A stretch of DNA of 54,504 nucleotides from Methylotenera sp. (lineage in GTDB: Bacteria; Pseudomonadota; Gammaproteobacteria; Burkholderiales; Methylophilaceae). Where the stretch lies: NCBI GenBank assembly GCA_020622105.1, contig JAHRYP010000018.1, positions 1 to 54,504 on the forward strand, given 5' to 3'. Made by a program: the position numbers and the translations under genes. This document shows, piece after piece, positions 8,839 through 17,177 of the stretch; position 1 is the stretch's first letter, and the number at the start of each line of letters is the position of its first letter. The notes under the pieces are model-generated. The model was not told the DNA's origin. It made no database searches and saw only the letters and a list, made by a program, of their open reading frames with translations.

Positions 8839-9230
8839 GCAGCAGCCAGCGCTTGAGTCAGTTTTTCCAGATCCGAATTCTGTATCAGTTCCTGTGCCAG
8901 CTGCGCAGAGGCTTCGGCTTTTTCAAAGTCGCCTTCAGCCAGTGCATGCATACCTTCCAGTAATACTGCGTTACCTGCTTTTAATCGTTGGGTTTCTTTT
9001 TTACTGCGTCTTTTCAACGGTAACCAGCGCAAAAAATTCACGAAGCGCAGGCAGTAATGTAACCCTAAAAAGCTCAGCACAAATACAACCAGAAAAAAGT
9101 TAAATGAAATCTGGATGCGGTAAGGGGTACGCACAATCAGCACGTAACCCTCGTTATTGCTGGCAAGCCATACCAGAGCTATCAGCATTAAGGGCATTAG
9201 CAACCACCAAAGAATTCTATGTTTGATCAT
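8808..9230 (-). CDS. hemY: Short HemY-like membrane protein
   Basis: The protein matches the N-terminal half of proteobacterial HemY: two membrane segments (about residues 8-26 and 42-62) around the motif NNEGYVLIVRTPYRIQ, then a basic stretch and one helical-repeat-like unit (ALAEGDFEKAEASAQLA). HemY sits in the hem operon and is implicated in late haem synthesis, but its role is unsettled. It is 140 residues long, against about 400 in E. coli HemY, so almost the whole tetratricopeptide array is missing. The convergent gene begins 30 bases away, leaving no room for a lost 3' part. It is the last gene of hemC-hemD-hemX-hemY. Confidence 0.82.
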   Translation of the reverse strand: MIKHRILWWLLMPLMLIALVWLASNNEGYVLIVRTPYRIQISFNFFLVVFVLSFLGLHYCLRFVNFLRWLPLKRRSKKETQRLKAGNAVLLEGMHALAEGDFEKAEASAQLAQELIQNSDLEKLTQALAAAKNKQGQLFK

Positions 9231-9236
9231 GGTTTA

Positions 9237-10277
9237 TCAGTTATTTTCTTCCAGCGTTAATTTATAGCGATTAACTGCTGCAAAGCTCTCGGAGAGCCGC
9301 GGTAATTCAATGCTGATATTGTTGCTGGTTAACTTATTCAGCAGAATGAAAGCTTTGATCGTGTCTGGATGTTTGGTATCAAAGTATTCACGCAGCCAGT
9401 TTTTAACAGAATCTAAATCGGCTTTGTAAGTCGCTTCATCATGCTGCAGCAAGGCGACACGCGCTGTCAGTAATCTGAGCTTCAGGTTTTCACGTAAATA
9501 AAAAGACTGGTCCACCGCCAATAGTGGCGGCTCCGGTTTATTAATACGCTCTACCGTAACCAGGTTTTTGATGTCATCCCAGATATTGTTAACTAGTTTT
9601 TGCAGGGTGGTCTTGGCTTGGCGCGTCGGATTTTCTGCAGCCGCTTTAGCATTCAGGGTCGGCTGGCTCTCGCTAATTAAAGGTAATTTTGCACATAATT
9701 CTGACAGGTAAGACAGTTGGGAACTCATGCTGACAATGTCTATCTGCGGTATTTCCTGCAGATTTTCAATTTCCAGACTGAGCGTTTCTCGCAGCTGGAT
9801 TGCACGCGGTAATTCCAGGGGTTCAAGACGCTTATGTGCAGCCTGCAATGCGAGCAGTGCAGATTTAACGTTGCCGCTTAATTGCAGTTGCTGGCTGGCA
9901 ATATTAAGTAGTTGTTCTACTTCGGCGACAGCGGTTGATTCTCGGCTTTCGGCAAGCTGAGTGTAAAGTGTTTGCAGCGCTTCTTGCTGATCGCGGGATT
10001 CTGCAAGTTTCTGCTCCAGCACGATGGTGCGCATATTGGCTTGAGTGCTGCGTTCTTCAGCCTGCTTGGCAAGCGCCAGGCTTTGCTTGTTGATAGCCTG
10101 ATACTGTTCCAGTTTCTGGCTCAGTGATAATTCAATTTCGTTAAATTTGTGTCGGGTATTGAGCCATTGCCAGGCCAGTGTAGAAAGCGCAGCAATCACC
10201 AGTACAACCCAGCCTATGCTTACCATAGAAGGTTTATTCTTTAACATAAATGGCACTCTTGTGTCTTGGTCAGTCAT
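9237..10277 (-). CDS. hemX: HemX (uroporphyrinogen-III C-methyltransferase-like membrane protein)
   Basis: HemX is a single-pass inner-membrane protein of the hemCDXY operon with a coiled-coil periplasmic region. Despite its common name, it lacks the methyltransferase fold. The membrane segment is near residues 20-40 (VSIGWVVLVIAALSTLAWQWLN). A long coiled coil rich in Gln, Glu and Leu follows to about residue 130, then a helical domain with the family pattern FYLRENLKLRLLTARVALLQHD. I chose the ATG at 10277, which overlaps the hemD stop as ATGACTGA; the frame is open 30 codons further upstream inside hemD but that part is not family-like. Confidence 0.88.
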   Translation of the reverse strand: MTDQDTRVPFMLKNKPSMVSIGWVVLVIAALSTLAWQWLNTRHKFNEIELSLSQKLEQYQAINKQSLALAKQAEERSTQANMRTIVLEQKLAESRDQQEALQTLYTQLAESRESTAVAEVEQLLNIASQQLQLSGNVKSALLALQAAHKRLEPLELPRAIQLRETLSLEIENLQEIPQIDIVSMSSQLSYLSELCAKLPLISESQPTLNAKAAAENPTRQAKTTLQKLVNNIWDDIKNLVTVERINKPEPPLLAVDQSFYLRENLKLRLLTARVALLQHDEATYKADLDSVKNWLREYFDTKHPDTIKAFILLNKLTSNNISIELPRLSESFAAVNRYKLTLEENN

Positions 10278-11076
10278 GATGGTTAACACGCAGTGATTTA
10301 GTGCGTTTTGATTTAACAAGTTGTGACAAACATTGCAGCATTGCTTCGTCTCCCGGCGCTTCGGCAACCAGCACTTTCAGGCCAAGCTGTGTTGGCTGTT
10401 CGGCTATTCTCTCATGATTGACGCATAAGGTGACATGTTGCAGCCAAGTTTCATTTCCCGCCATCTTTAGTAGATAGCGCATGGCTTCACTGCTGGTCAC
10501 AATGACGGCATCGAGTCTATTCTGTTGCCATTGACTGTTAAGCAATTCGGTAGTTTTTTGCGGATTTGTGCGTTGATAACTTTCTGCAAAATAGACATGG
10601 GCACCGCGTGTTTTAAGTGTTTCTGCCATCAGTTCGCGCCCGCCAACGCCACGAAAGATGGCGATGGTTTTACCGGAAACATTCTGCATTTCAGGCAGTG
10701 CCAGCAGAGTTTCGCTGTCATAGCGGTCTTGTGGAATCAGCACCTTATTTACACCATACGGAATTAAGGCATTCGCTGTTTGGTGACCGATAGCGGCAAA
10801 TCTTAATTGCTCAGGTACATGACCATATTTTTTCAGCACGTGCGGCATGGCAAAGTCCACGGCATTGCTGCTGATGAATATCGCCCAGTCAGTAGTAGGC
10901 AATTGCGTAATCTGTTGGTCAAAAGGTTGATAATCGTCTAAAGCCGAAACAGCGATTAACGGAAACTCAATGGCAACGCCACCATGTTCTTCAATGGCTT
11001 TACATAGGCTACGCGCTTGTTCGGCGGGTCGTGTCACCGCAATATGCAAGCCTTGAAGCAATTGATCAGAGCTCAT
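10270..11076 (-). CDS. hemD: Uroporphyrinogen-III synthase
   Basis: HemD cyclises hydroxymethylbilane to uroporphyrinogen III, the branch point to haem, sirohaem and corrinoids. The 268-residue length is normal. The family is poorly conserved. Recognisable parts are the N-terminal IAVTRPAEQARSLCKAIEEHGG, the central FAAIGHQTANAL and IAIFRGVGGRELMAETL, and VIVTSSEAMRYLL. It lies 33 bases after hemC and overlaps hemX, so the pathway enzymes are made from one transcript. Confidence 0.94.
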   Translation of the reverse strand: MSSDQLLQGLHIAVTRPAEQARSLCKAIEEHGGVAIEFPLIAVSALDDYQPFDQQITQLPTTDWAIFISSNAVDFAMPHVLKKYGHVPEQLRFAAIGHQTANALIPYGVNKVLIPQDRYDSETLLALPEMQNVSGKTIAIFRGVGGRELMAETLKTRGAHVYFAESYQRTNPQKTTELLNSQWQQNRLDAVIVTSSEAMRYLLKMAGNETWLQHVTLCVNHERIAEQPTQLGLKVLVAEAPGDEAMLQCLSQLVKSKRTKSLRVNHHD

Positions 11077-11109
11077 GTGCAGATATTTCAGCGTTGTGTT
11101 GGGGCTTTA

Positions 11110-12063
11110 TTACAGTGCCGCCAGAATTTGATCTGCGCCGTGGGCAATGAGCTGACTTGCTAATTTTTTGCCCAACGCTTCAGCATCATTTCTGCTGCCA
11201 TTTGCTGTTTCAACCAGCATTTGCTTGCCGTCCACGCTGGCAACAAAACCGGTAATACTGATGTTTTCACCCTCACATACAGCATAGGCACCAAGTGGTA
11301 CGGTACAGCTGCCTGCCAGGGTGCGGCTCATGCCGCGCTCGGCTTCTACACAAACTTGGGTGTCGGCGTGGTTGAGTGGTGCAAGTACTGCAATCATATC
11401 CGTGCGGCTACTGCTGATTTCGATACCGAGTGCGCCTTGGCCAACAGCCGGAATACTTTGCTTCGGGCTGATGAACTGGCGGATTCTATGGCCTAACTCC
11501 AGGCGGATTAAACCGGCGGCTGCCAGAATAATCGCGGCATATTGTCCCTCATCCAGTTTGCGTAAGCGTGTTTGCAGGTTGCCGCGCAGGGATTCGATTT
11601 TCAGGTGTGGAAAACGTGCCTGCAACTGGCTCTGGCGGCGCAGGCTAGAGGTGCCCACGATACTGCCCATAGGCAAGTCTTCAAGTGACGCAAAATCATT
11701 TGAAACAAACGCATCGCGCGCGTCTTCGCGCTCACCGGTGGCAGCCAATATAAAGCCTTCCGGCAGGTTCATCGGTACATCTTTCATGCTATGTACGGCA
11801 AGGTCGGCGCGGCCATCCGCCAGCGCTGTTTCCAGTTCTTTTACAAACAGGCCTTTGCCGCCCACTTTGGCCAGCGGTGTATCCAGAATCTGGTCGCCGG
11901 TAGTGGTCATGCCTAGAATGGTAACTTCTGTTTCCGGGTATAGCGCTTGCAAGCGGCTTTGAATATGGCGTGCCTGCCACATGGCAAGCGCGCTTTCACG
12001 CGAGGCGATTACGAGTTTTTTCGGTACTGGTGTATTTGAGATTGGATTGGCTGAGTTATTCAT
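11110..12063 (-). CDS. hemC: Hydroxymethylbilane synthase (porphobilinogen deaminase)
   Basis: HemC polymerises four porphobilinogen units into hydroxymethylbilane. The 317-residue protein shows [32 protein letters not shown], and [18 protein letters not shown] with its conserved substrate-binding arginines. The dipyrromethane cofactor cysteine is in [13 protein letters not shown] near residue 255. It is the first haem gene after the algR-type regulator, with a 97-base gap that may hold its own promoter. The same algR-hemC-hemD order is known in Pseudomonas. Confidence 0.97.
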   Translation of the reverse strand: MNNSANPISNTPVPKKLVIASRESALAMWQARHIQSRLQALYPETEVTILGMTTTGDQILDTPLAKVGGKGLFVKELETALADGRADLAVHSMKDVPMNLPEGFILAATGEREDARDAFVSNDFASLEDLPMGSIVGTSSLRRQSQLQARFPHLKIESLRGNLQTRLRKLDEGQYAAIILAAAGLIRLELGHRIRQFISPKQSIPAVGQGALGIEISSSRTDMIAVLAPLNHADTQVCVEAERGMSRTLAGSCTVPLGAYAVCEGENISITGFVASVDGKQMLVETANGSRNDAEALGKKLASQLIAHGADQILAAL

Positions 12064-12160
12064 GCGCTAAGTACCAGCTATACTGATTTTAAATGGGAGT
12101 TTTTATTTTATCACAAGCTGTGCTGCAGCCATGCTAAACACTATTTAGCACAAGCTAAAG

Positions 12161-12898
12161 TTAAGACATGCGGATAAGGTGTTGCTGACGGCGGCTGACA
12201 GTCACAGTTTCAGGTACGTGTTTTAACAGCGCAACCCATTGTTTTTCGCCATGTTCATCAATGCTGCGTTTTTCATAGCCGAGAATATAGGTGTGCGCTA
12301 CCAGACAGTTGCGATGCAGGCGAATAAATATATCACCAAACTCCTGCTCCAGATGTGTCAGCGATTCTTCAAGCAGGTACTCACGCTCAGCCGTGCGCAC
12401 CGTCACATATTTAAGTTCGGCACGCAGATAAATGATATCGGCCACCGGTATCAGCAAAATACGGCCACGCTCGGTAATCGTGAGATGAGTTTTTTTCGGT
12501 GATAGCGGGGCGATTGCTGCCAGTTGCTGTGGTAGCAAAGCGCGTGCTTTTTGCAGTGCTTTTTCTAATCGCTCAAGCCGTATCGGTTTTAATAAATAGT
12601 CTACGGCATTAATATCAAAAGCCTGAATGGCGTAATTATCAAAAGCAGTAGTAAAGATAATTGCGGGTGGTTTGGCGAGCTTTTGCAAATGCTGCGCCGC
12701 CTCAATGCCATCCATATCCGGCATGCGTATATCCAGCAGGATGATCTCCGGCTGCAGTTCATCAGCCAGTTGAAGTGCTTCTCTGCCGTTTTTTGCTTCA
12801 GCAACGATATTACTATTGCCAATATCTGTCAGCAAATCCCGCAAACGGTTGCGGGCAGGGGCTTCATCATCGGCGATCAGTATATTAAGCATAGCCAT
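12161..12898 (-). CDS. algR: LytTR response regulator, AlgR type
   Basis: The N-terminal receiver domain has the acidic pocket near D10-D11, the phosphoacceptor aspartate D56 in LLDIRMPDMDG, the conserved Thr in IIFTTAF and the Lys in LLKPIRLE. The C-terminal LytTR DNA-binding domain spans about residues 140-240 (IIYLRAELKYVTVRT, FIRLHRNCLVAHTYI). This is the AlgR/LytR architecture. The start codon overlaps the stop of the upstream histidine kinase gene (TAATG). Position before hemC and opposite argH matches the algZ-algR neighbourhood of Pseudomonas, where AlgR controls pili and exopolysaccharide. The targets here are unknown. Confidence 0.88.
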   Translation of the reverse strand: MAMLNILIADDEAPARNRLRDLLTDIGNSNIVAEAKNGREALQLADELQPEIILLDIRMPDMDGIEAAQHLQKLAKPPAIIFTTAFDNYAIQAFDINAVDYLLKPIRLERLEKALQKARALLPQQLAAIAPLSPKKTHLTITERGRILLIPVADIIYLRAELKYVTVRTAEREYLLEESLTHLEQEFGDIFIRLHRNCLVAHTYILGYEKRSIDEHGEKQWVALLKHVPETVTVSRRQQHLIRMS

Positions 12899-13896
12899 TA
12901 ATGTTTCTGTTTCTGGTGCGGCAGTACAATATGCACTTCATATTCGCCTTTTTCTTGCTTGCTTTTGAGCGAGGCTTCAAGATCGAAGTGCAGGGTCAAA
13001 CGTTCTTTAATATTGCCAAGCGCCATTTTATTGCCATGTTGATGATGGTTTGGCCTGGTGTAAGGGTTTCTCAGCACCAGATGAATTTCATTGAGTTTTG
13101 TATAGATCTGAATGGTAATAGTGCCACCTTCGGCAAGCGGTTCGATCCCGTGATAAACCGCATTTTCTACCAGCGGCTGCAGTACCAGCGGAGGAATCAG
13201 CGCATCTGGCGGCATGTTGTCAATTTGCCATTGAATATGCAGGCGCTCATTAAGGCGCAATTTTTCCAGCGCCAGATATTGCCGACATAATGCAATCTCC
13301 TGTGCGAGCGGCACCAGTTCGCGATTATCGGCCATTAGTACGCGGAACAGGTCAGCCATATCTTCTAAAGCGGTTTCGGCTTGTTTTGGCTGGCTGCGTA
13401 TCAGCGACAACACGGCGTTGATACTGTTGAATAAAAAATGCGGGCGAATACGCGCCTGCAGTGCCTGCAATCTGGCTTCGGTGACTGCTGGCGAATGGGC
13501 GCGATAACGTAGATTGAAATAATATAAAGTAAACGCGCTGATAGAAAGAGCAGTCAATAGTATCCGCGATAGCTCCGGTAAGTCTTCGAAAATCCATAAT
13601 TTAGCAAACAGGCTGTAGATGATAAAAGTGCAAAGCATGACCAAGGCTAATATTGTGATCAATCCCTGTATGTAATTCAATTTTCTGATCTGTGGATAGC
13701 AGGCGTAAAGTAACAGCAGGCTGCTTAACAGCATGGGCTGCGCCAGTGCTGATATTGTTGCGATGCGCTGGAAGAAATCTGAGAGCTCTGTACTTAAGGT
13801 ATAGGCTATTAAAGCCAGCGCAGTGTTAGCAATGATGAGTATGCGTAACAGGATGCCCAGGTTACGTATATTGGGTAAACGGCCGGTATTTTTCAT
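12898..13896 (-). CDS. algZ: Membrane histidine kinase, AlgZ/FimS (LytS-like) type
   Basis: Four hydrophobic segments lie in residues about 15-130, with no large periplasmic sensor. A His_kinase domain of the LytS/AlgZ class follows, with the phosphoacceptor H153 in RIRPHFLFNSINAV. A C-terminal ATPase part has N- and G-box motifs (LVENAVYHGIEPLAEGG, MALGNIKERL). It is translationally coupled to the response regulator by a TAATG overlap. The input signal cannot be read from sequence; a short membrane sensor suggests detection within the membrane. It is divergent from argH across 133 bases. Confidence 0.87.
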   Translation of the reverse strand: MKNTGRLPNIRNLGILLRILIIANTALALIAYTLSTELSDFFQRIATISALAQPMLLSSLLLLYACYPQIRKLNYIQGLITILALVMLCTFIIYSLFAKLWIFEDLPELSRILLTALSISAFTLYYFNLRYRAHSPAVTEARLQALQARIRPHFLFNSINAVLSLIRSQPKQAETALEDMADLFRVLMADNRELVPLAQEIALCRQYLALEKLRLNERLHIQWQIDNMPPDALIPPLVLQPLVENAVYHGIEPLAEGGTITIQIYTKLNEIHLVLRNPYTRPNHHQHGNKMALGNIKERLTLHFDLEASLKSKQEKGEYEVHIVLPHQKQKH

Positions 13897-13974
13897 GTTT
13901 ATTTTGGCGTATAGCTTGCCTTTTATTGAGTCGCAGTATTGATAGAATTGGCCTTAAAAGTATTTATTTTGCAT

Positions 13975-14003
13975 TATACTTACAGAATATCGTCGTTAAC
14001 GAC
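13975..14003 (+). promoter_or_regulatory. Possible argH promoter element with adjacent palindrome
   Basis: TATACT at 13975-13980 is a good -10 hexamer, although no convincing -35 lies 16-18 bases upstream. Twelve to 23 bases after it is the perfect 12-bp palindrome GTCGTTAACGAC (13992-14003), where an operator would cover the first transcribed bases. The site is in the intergenic region shared with the divergent algZ gene, so it could serve either direction. Confidence 0.35.
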
Positions 14004-14029
14004 ATAGTTAAAACAGATATGCTAAGAAA

Positions 14030-15433
14030 TTGACAGAAAAAGTAAACTCGCTCAATAAAAAAGACACCAGTTGGTCAGGGCGTTTTAATGAACCGGTAGC
14101 AGAGCTGGTGAAAATATACACAGCCTCTATAGGTTTCGACTACCGCTTGGCGGCTTACGACATACAGGGGTCTATTGCACACGCGCACATGTTGAGCGAG
14201 CAGTCGATTATCTCCAAGCAGGATTTCGTCGCAATTGAAAACGGATTGCAGGAAATTGCTCAGGAAATTGAAGCCGGCAATTTTGAATGGCTCCTGGATC
14301 TGGAAGATGTGCACCTCAATATTGAAAAACGTCTGACCGACAAAATTGGTGATGCAGGTAAGCGCTTACATACCGGCAGAAGCCGTAACGATCAGGTAGC
14401 AACTGATGTGCGCTTGTGGTTGCGTGCAACTACAGACCAGGTGATTGCCGGTCTGCAAAAACTGCAAAGCAGTCTGCTTGATCTGGCTGAACAGCATTAC
14501 GACACGGTCATGCCCGGTTTTACGCATCTGCAAGTGGCGCAGCCAGTGACATTCGGCCACCATTTGATGGCTTATTATGAGATGCTGAAACGTGATGCAG
14601 CACGTTTTGTGGATTGCAGAAAACGCATTAACCGCCTGCCGCTGGGCGCTGCTGCGTTGGCTGGCACCAGTTACCCGATTGATCGTGAAATGGTTGCGAA
14701 AACATTGGGTTTTGACGGCGTATGTGAAAACTCGCTGGATGCGGTGTCTGATCGTGACTTTGCAATTGAATTTACCTTTGCCTCTTCACTGGTGATGACG
14801 CATCTGTCGCGTTTGTCTGAAGAGCTTATTTTGTGGAGTTCGCCACGGTTTGCGTTTATTGATATTGCAGACCGTTTCTGTACCGGCTCGTCGATCATGC
14901 CGCAGAAAAAGAACCCGGACGTACCGGAGCTGGTGCGCGGTAAAACCGGCCGTGTTTATGGGCATTTAACCGCATTGCTTACCTTGATGAAGGGTCAGCC
15001 GCTCGCTTATAACAAAGATAACCAGGAGGACAAGGAACCACTGTTCGATACGGCAGATACCTTGCTGGTGACGCTGGAAATTTATGCCGACATGATGCGC
15101 GGCATTACCGTAAATAAAGAAAATATGCGTCAGGCCGCGAGCGAAGGTTTTGCTACCGCGACAGACCTCGCTGATTATCTGGTGAAAAAAGGCATGCCGT
15201 TCCGCGATGCGCACGAAGTAGTAGCATTAGCTGTACGTCATGCTGTAGATCAGAAGGTGGATCTAAGTGAGTTACCATTAGCTACTTTGCAGAAATTCGC
15301 AGCGGATATCACGGATGATGTGTATGCAGTGCTGACGCTGGAGGGTTCGTTGCAAAGCCGCAACCATATTGGCGGTACAGCACCTGTACAGGTGAAAGCC
15401 GCGATTGCAAGAGCTAAAAAAGAAATGAGCTGA
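14030..15433 (+). CDS. argH: Argininosuccinate lyase
   Basis: ArgH splits argininosuccinate into arginine and fumarate, the last step of arginine synthesis. The 467-residue length is normal. Motifs are [27 protein letters not shown] near residues 113-130, and the signature [16 protein letters not shown] near 285-300 with the catalytic serine loop. The start is TTG at 14030; no in-frame ATG is available near the conserved N-terminus. It is divergent from algZ, an arrangement also known in Pseudomonas. The next gene starts two bases after its stop. Confidence 0.96.
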   Translation: MTEKVNSLNKKDTSWSGRFNEPVAELVKIYTASIGFDYRLAAYDIQGSIAHAHMLSEQSIISKQDFVAIENGLQEIAQEIEAGNFEWLLDLEDVHLNIEKRLTDKIGDAGKRLHTGRSRNDQVATDVRLWLRATTDQVIAGLQKLQSSLLDLAEQHYDTVMPGFTHLQVAQPVTFGHHLMAYYEMLKRDAARFVDCRKRINRLPLGAAALAGTSYPIDREMVAKTLGFDGVCENSLDAVSDRDFAIEFTFASSLVMTHLSRLSEELILWSSPRFAFIDIADRFCTGSSIMPQKKNPDVPELVRGKTGRVYGHLTALLTLMKGQPLAYNKDNQEDKEPLFDTADTLLVTLEIYADMMRGITVNKENMRQAASEGFATATDLADYLVKKGMPFRDAHEVVALAVRHAVDQKVDLSELPLATLQKFAADITDDVYAVLTLEGSLQSRNHIGGTAPVQVKAAIARAKKEMS

Positions 15434-15435
15434 TC

Positions 15436-15765
15436 ATGAAAACTTACGCAGCAAGGCAACGATTAACAATGATGGCGTTAGCACTCGTGTTGCATGTGCC
15501 ATCGTTGTCTGCTGCGGCGAGTGCTGAATCGCTATCTGACATGGATTGGACGTTACAGCCCGGTGAAAGCGTTCAGGATTTATCGCGCTTGATTTATCCG
15601 AAAAGTCAGCGTATGCAGCAGTACTTTATTGCTGAGACAATCAGGCTCAATCGTGAAAGGCAGCCTGATCTGCATCCAGCTACTGCTTTTGCGCAGCAGC
15701 AACAGATTATAATTCCAAGTATCAAGCAGCTATCCGGAAAAAGCAGAGCAGGCATTAAGCGCTGA
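15436..15765 (+). CDS. Small secreted protein, LysM-like
   Basis: The 109-residue product starts with a signal peptide (about residues 1-28, ending near SAAASA). The mature part reads like a single LysM or FimV-type tail-length domain: WTLQPGESVQDLSRLIYPKS, then LNRERQPDLHPATAFAQQQQIIIP. LysM domains bind peptidoglycan, so a periplasmic wall-associated role is plausible. The similarity is judged by eye only. The ATG is two bases after argH, so it is cotranscribed with it. It may be a stand-alone LysM partner for the FimV-like protein at 43492-45609, which lacks an obvious LysM, but that is speculation. Confidence 0.6.
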   Translation: MKTYAARQRLTMMALALVLHVPSLSAAASAESLSDMDWTLQPGESVQDLSRLIYPKSQRMQQYFIAETIRLNRERQPDLHPATAFAQQQQIIIPSIKQLSGKSRAGIKR

Positions 15766-15774
15766 ATTTTTTAT

Positions 15775-15866
15775 CCCGTTCATGCTTTGACAAGCTCAGA
15801 CCGTTAAGGTCTTCCCCAATTTTCTTGGCCATTAAAACGGCTAGAAAAGTGTGAAGCACGAACGGG
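15775..15866. repeat. Degenerate long inverted repeat, dispersed-repeat-like
   Basis: CCCGTTCATGCTTTGA at 15775-15790 pairs imperfectly with GTGAAGCACGAACGGG at 15851-15866 (12 of 16 positions). The left arm runs into GACAAGCTCAG, a motif I recall from dispersed intergenic repeats of many bacteria that contain GTTCGACAAGCTCA. A smaller inner repeat, CCGTT (15801-15805) and AACGG (15836-15840), lies inside. It fills the convergent gap after the LysM-like gene and the fatty-acid operon. It may serve as a terminator, or be a decayed mobile repeat. Confidence 0.55.
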
Positions 15867-15900
15867 TGCTTATGCAGAGATTTTTGCTAGAGGTTTGGTC

Positions 15901-17175
15901 CTAAAGGTTCAGTGCCGGTCTTCGATTGTCAGGTTTAGCTAATAACAGATGTACATCCCCCAAGGCGCGCTCTTCAAAGCCGCCTTCGCAATAACATAAG
16001 TAGAACTCCCACATTTTGATGAACTCTTCAGAGTAGCCAAGTTTGCGCACTTCCTGAATGTTGGCAAAGAAGTTTTTGCGCCACATGGCCAGCGTGGTGG
16101 CGTAATGCGGGCCGATATCTTCAAGGTCGGTCAGACGTAGATCTGTCTCTTTGGTGATGCTGTCCAGCATGGCGGTGTTCGATGGAATGCATGATCCGGG
16201 GAAAATGTAACGCTGTATGAAATCTACTGATTTTTTGGCACTTTCATAACGCTGGTCTGCAATCGTGATTGCCTGTATCAGTGCCAGCCCATTCGGTTTT
16301 AGTAGAGAGCTGACTTTTGCGAAATAGGTGTCGTAGAACTGGTAGCCAACCGCCTCAATCATTTCGATGGAAACCAGCTTGTCGTATTGCCCTTGCAGGT
16401 GGCGATAGTCGTCAAGCAGCAGTGTGATCTGGCCGCTTAGTCCTGCCGCATCTATACGTGCTTTGGCAAGTTCGTACTGTTGCTTTGAGATGGTGGTCGT
16501 GGTGACTTTGCAGCCATAATTCTTTGCCGCATAAATCGAGAAGCCTCCCCAGCCGGTACCGATTTCGATCACGTGGTCGCTCGCTGACAGATCGAGTTTG
16601 TCACAGATGGTTTTAAGTTTCAGTTCTGACGCCTGTTGCAGTGTTTTGGTATGTTCATTGAACATGGCGCTCGAGTACATCATGGTCGGGTCGAGAAACA
16701 GCTCGAACATGTCATTACCCAGATCATAATGTGCGGCGATATTCTTGCGGCTGCCTTCGGTGGTGTTACTGTTCAGCCAATGCAGAACACGCATAATGGG
16801 TTTGGTCAGCCACTGATAGCCGCCCTCCAGCGTATCCATCACCGACTGGTTAATGCACATGAGGCGGATCACATTGGTCAAGTTGTCTGCCGTCCAGTAA
16901 CCCAGCATATAGGCTTCACCGGCACCAATGCTGCCGCCAAACGCAATTTCGCCGTAAAAGCGCGCATCATGCACATGAATCACGGCATGCAGCGCATGCT
17001 CTTTGTCGCCAAAACAATAAGTATCGTTGTCTTCAATCAGTATCAGTCTGCCAATTTTGAGATTGTTCAGATGACTTAATATCTGCGATTTAGCAAATCC
17101 TGCAACCCATTTGGAGCGGCTTTTCTGTTTGAGGCTGGCGGTGAGCAACTCTTGCTGCGATATTGAAATTGGCAT
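15901..17175 (-). CDS. Cyclopropane-synthase-like fatty-acid methyltransferase 1
   Basis: The 424-residue protein has the N-terminal lipid-binding part of CFA synthases and a C-terminal SAM methyltransferase domain (AAHYDLGNDMFELFLDP near residue 147, VIEIGTGWGGFSIYAA near 200). CFA synthases add a methylene from SAM to unsaturated phospholipid chains. Compared with E. coli Cfa, the cysteine in YSCAYW is serine here (YSSAMF) and the histidine in LLHTIG is glutamine (LIQAIT). The glutamate in EMIEAVG, the tyrosine in HYATTL and the cysteine in YCEGGF are kept. The changed residues belong to the bicarbonate site of E. coli Cfa, so the product may not be a cyclopropane. It is the last gene of the nine-gene operon. 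Confidence 0.88.
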   Translation of the reverse strand: MPISISQQELLTASLKQKSRSKWVAGFAKSQILSHLNNLKIGRLILIEDNDTYCFGDKEHALHAVIHVHDARFYGEIAFGGSIGAGEAYMLGYWTADNLTNVIRLMCINQSVMDTLEGGYQWLTKPIMRVLHWLNSNTTEGSRKNIAAHYDLGNDMFELFLDPTMMYSSAMFNEHTKTLQQASELKLKTICDKLDLSASDHVIEIGTGWGGFSIYAAKNYGCKVTTTTISKQQYELAKARIDAAGLSGQITLLLDDYRHLQGQYDKLVSIEMIEAVGYQFYDTYFAKVSSLLKPNGLALIQAITIADQRYESAKKSVDFIQRYIFPGSCIPSNTAMLDSITKETDLRLTDLEDIGPHYATTLAMWRKNFFANIQEVRKLGYSEEFIKMWEFYLCYCEGGFEERALGDVHLLLAKPDNRRPALNL

Positions 17176-17177
17176 AA

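Noticed and set aside
10278-10367. A longer hemX start inside hemD
   Set aside because: The extra 30 residues are Cys- and Asn-rich and unlike HemX; the ATG overlapping the hemD stop gives the normal length.
11321-11962. A 213-codon open frame on the plus strand opposite hemC
   Set aside because: It lies wholly within the strongly conserved hemC gene, its product is rich in Arg, Ser and Pro without domain character, and it has no neighbours on that strand.
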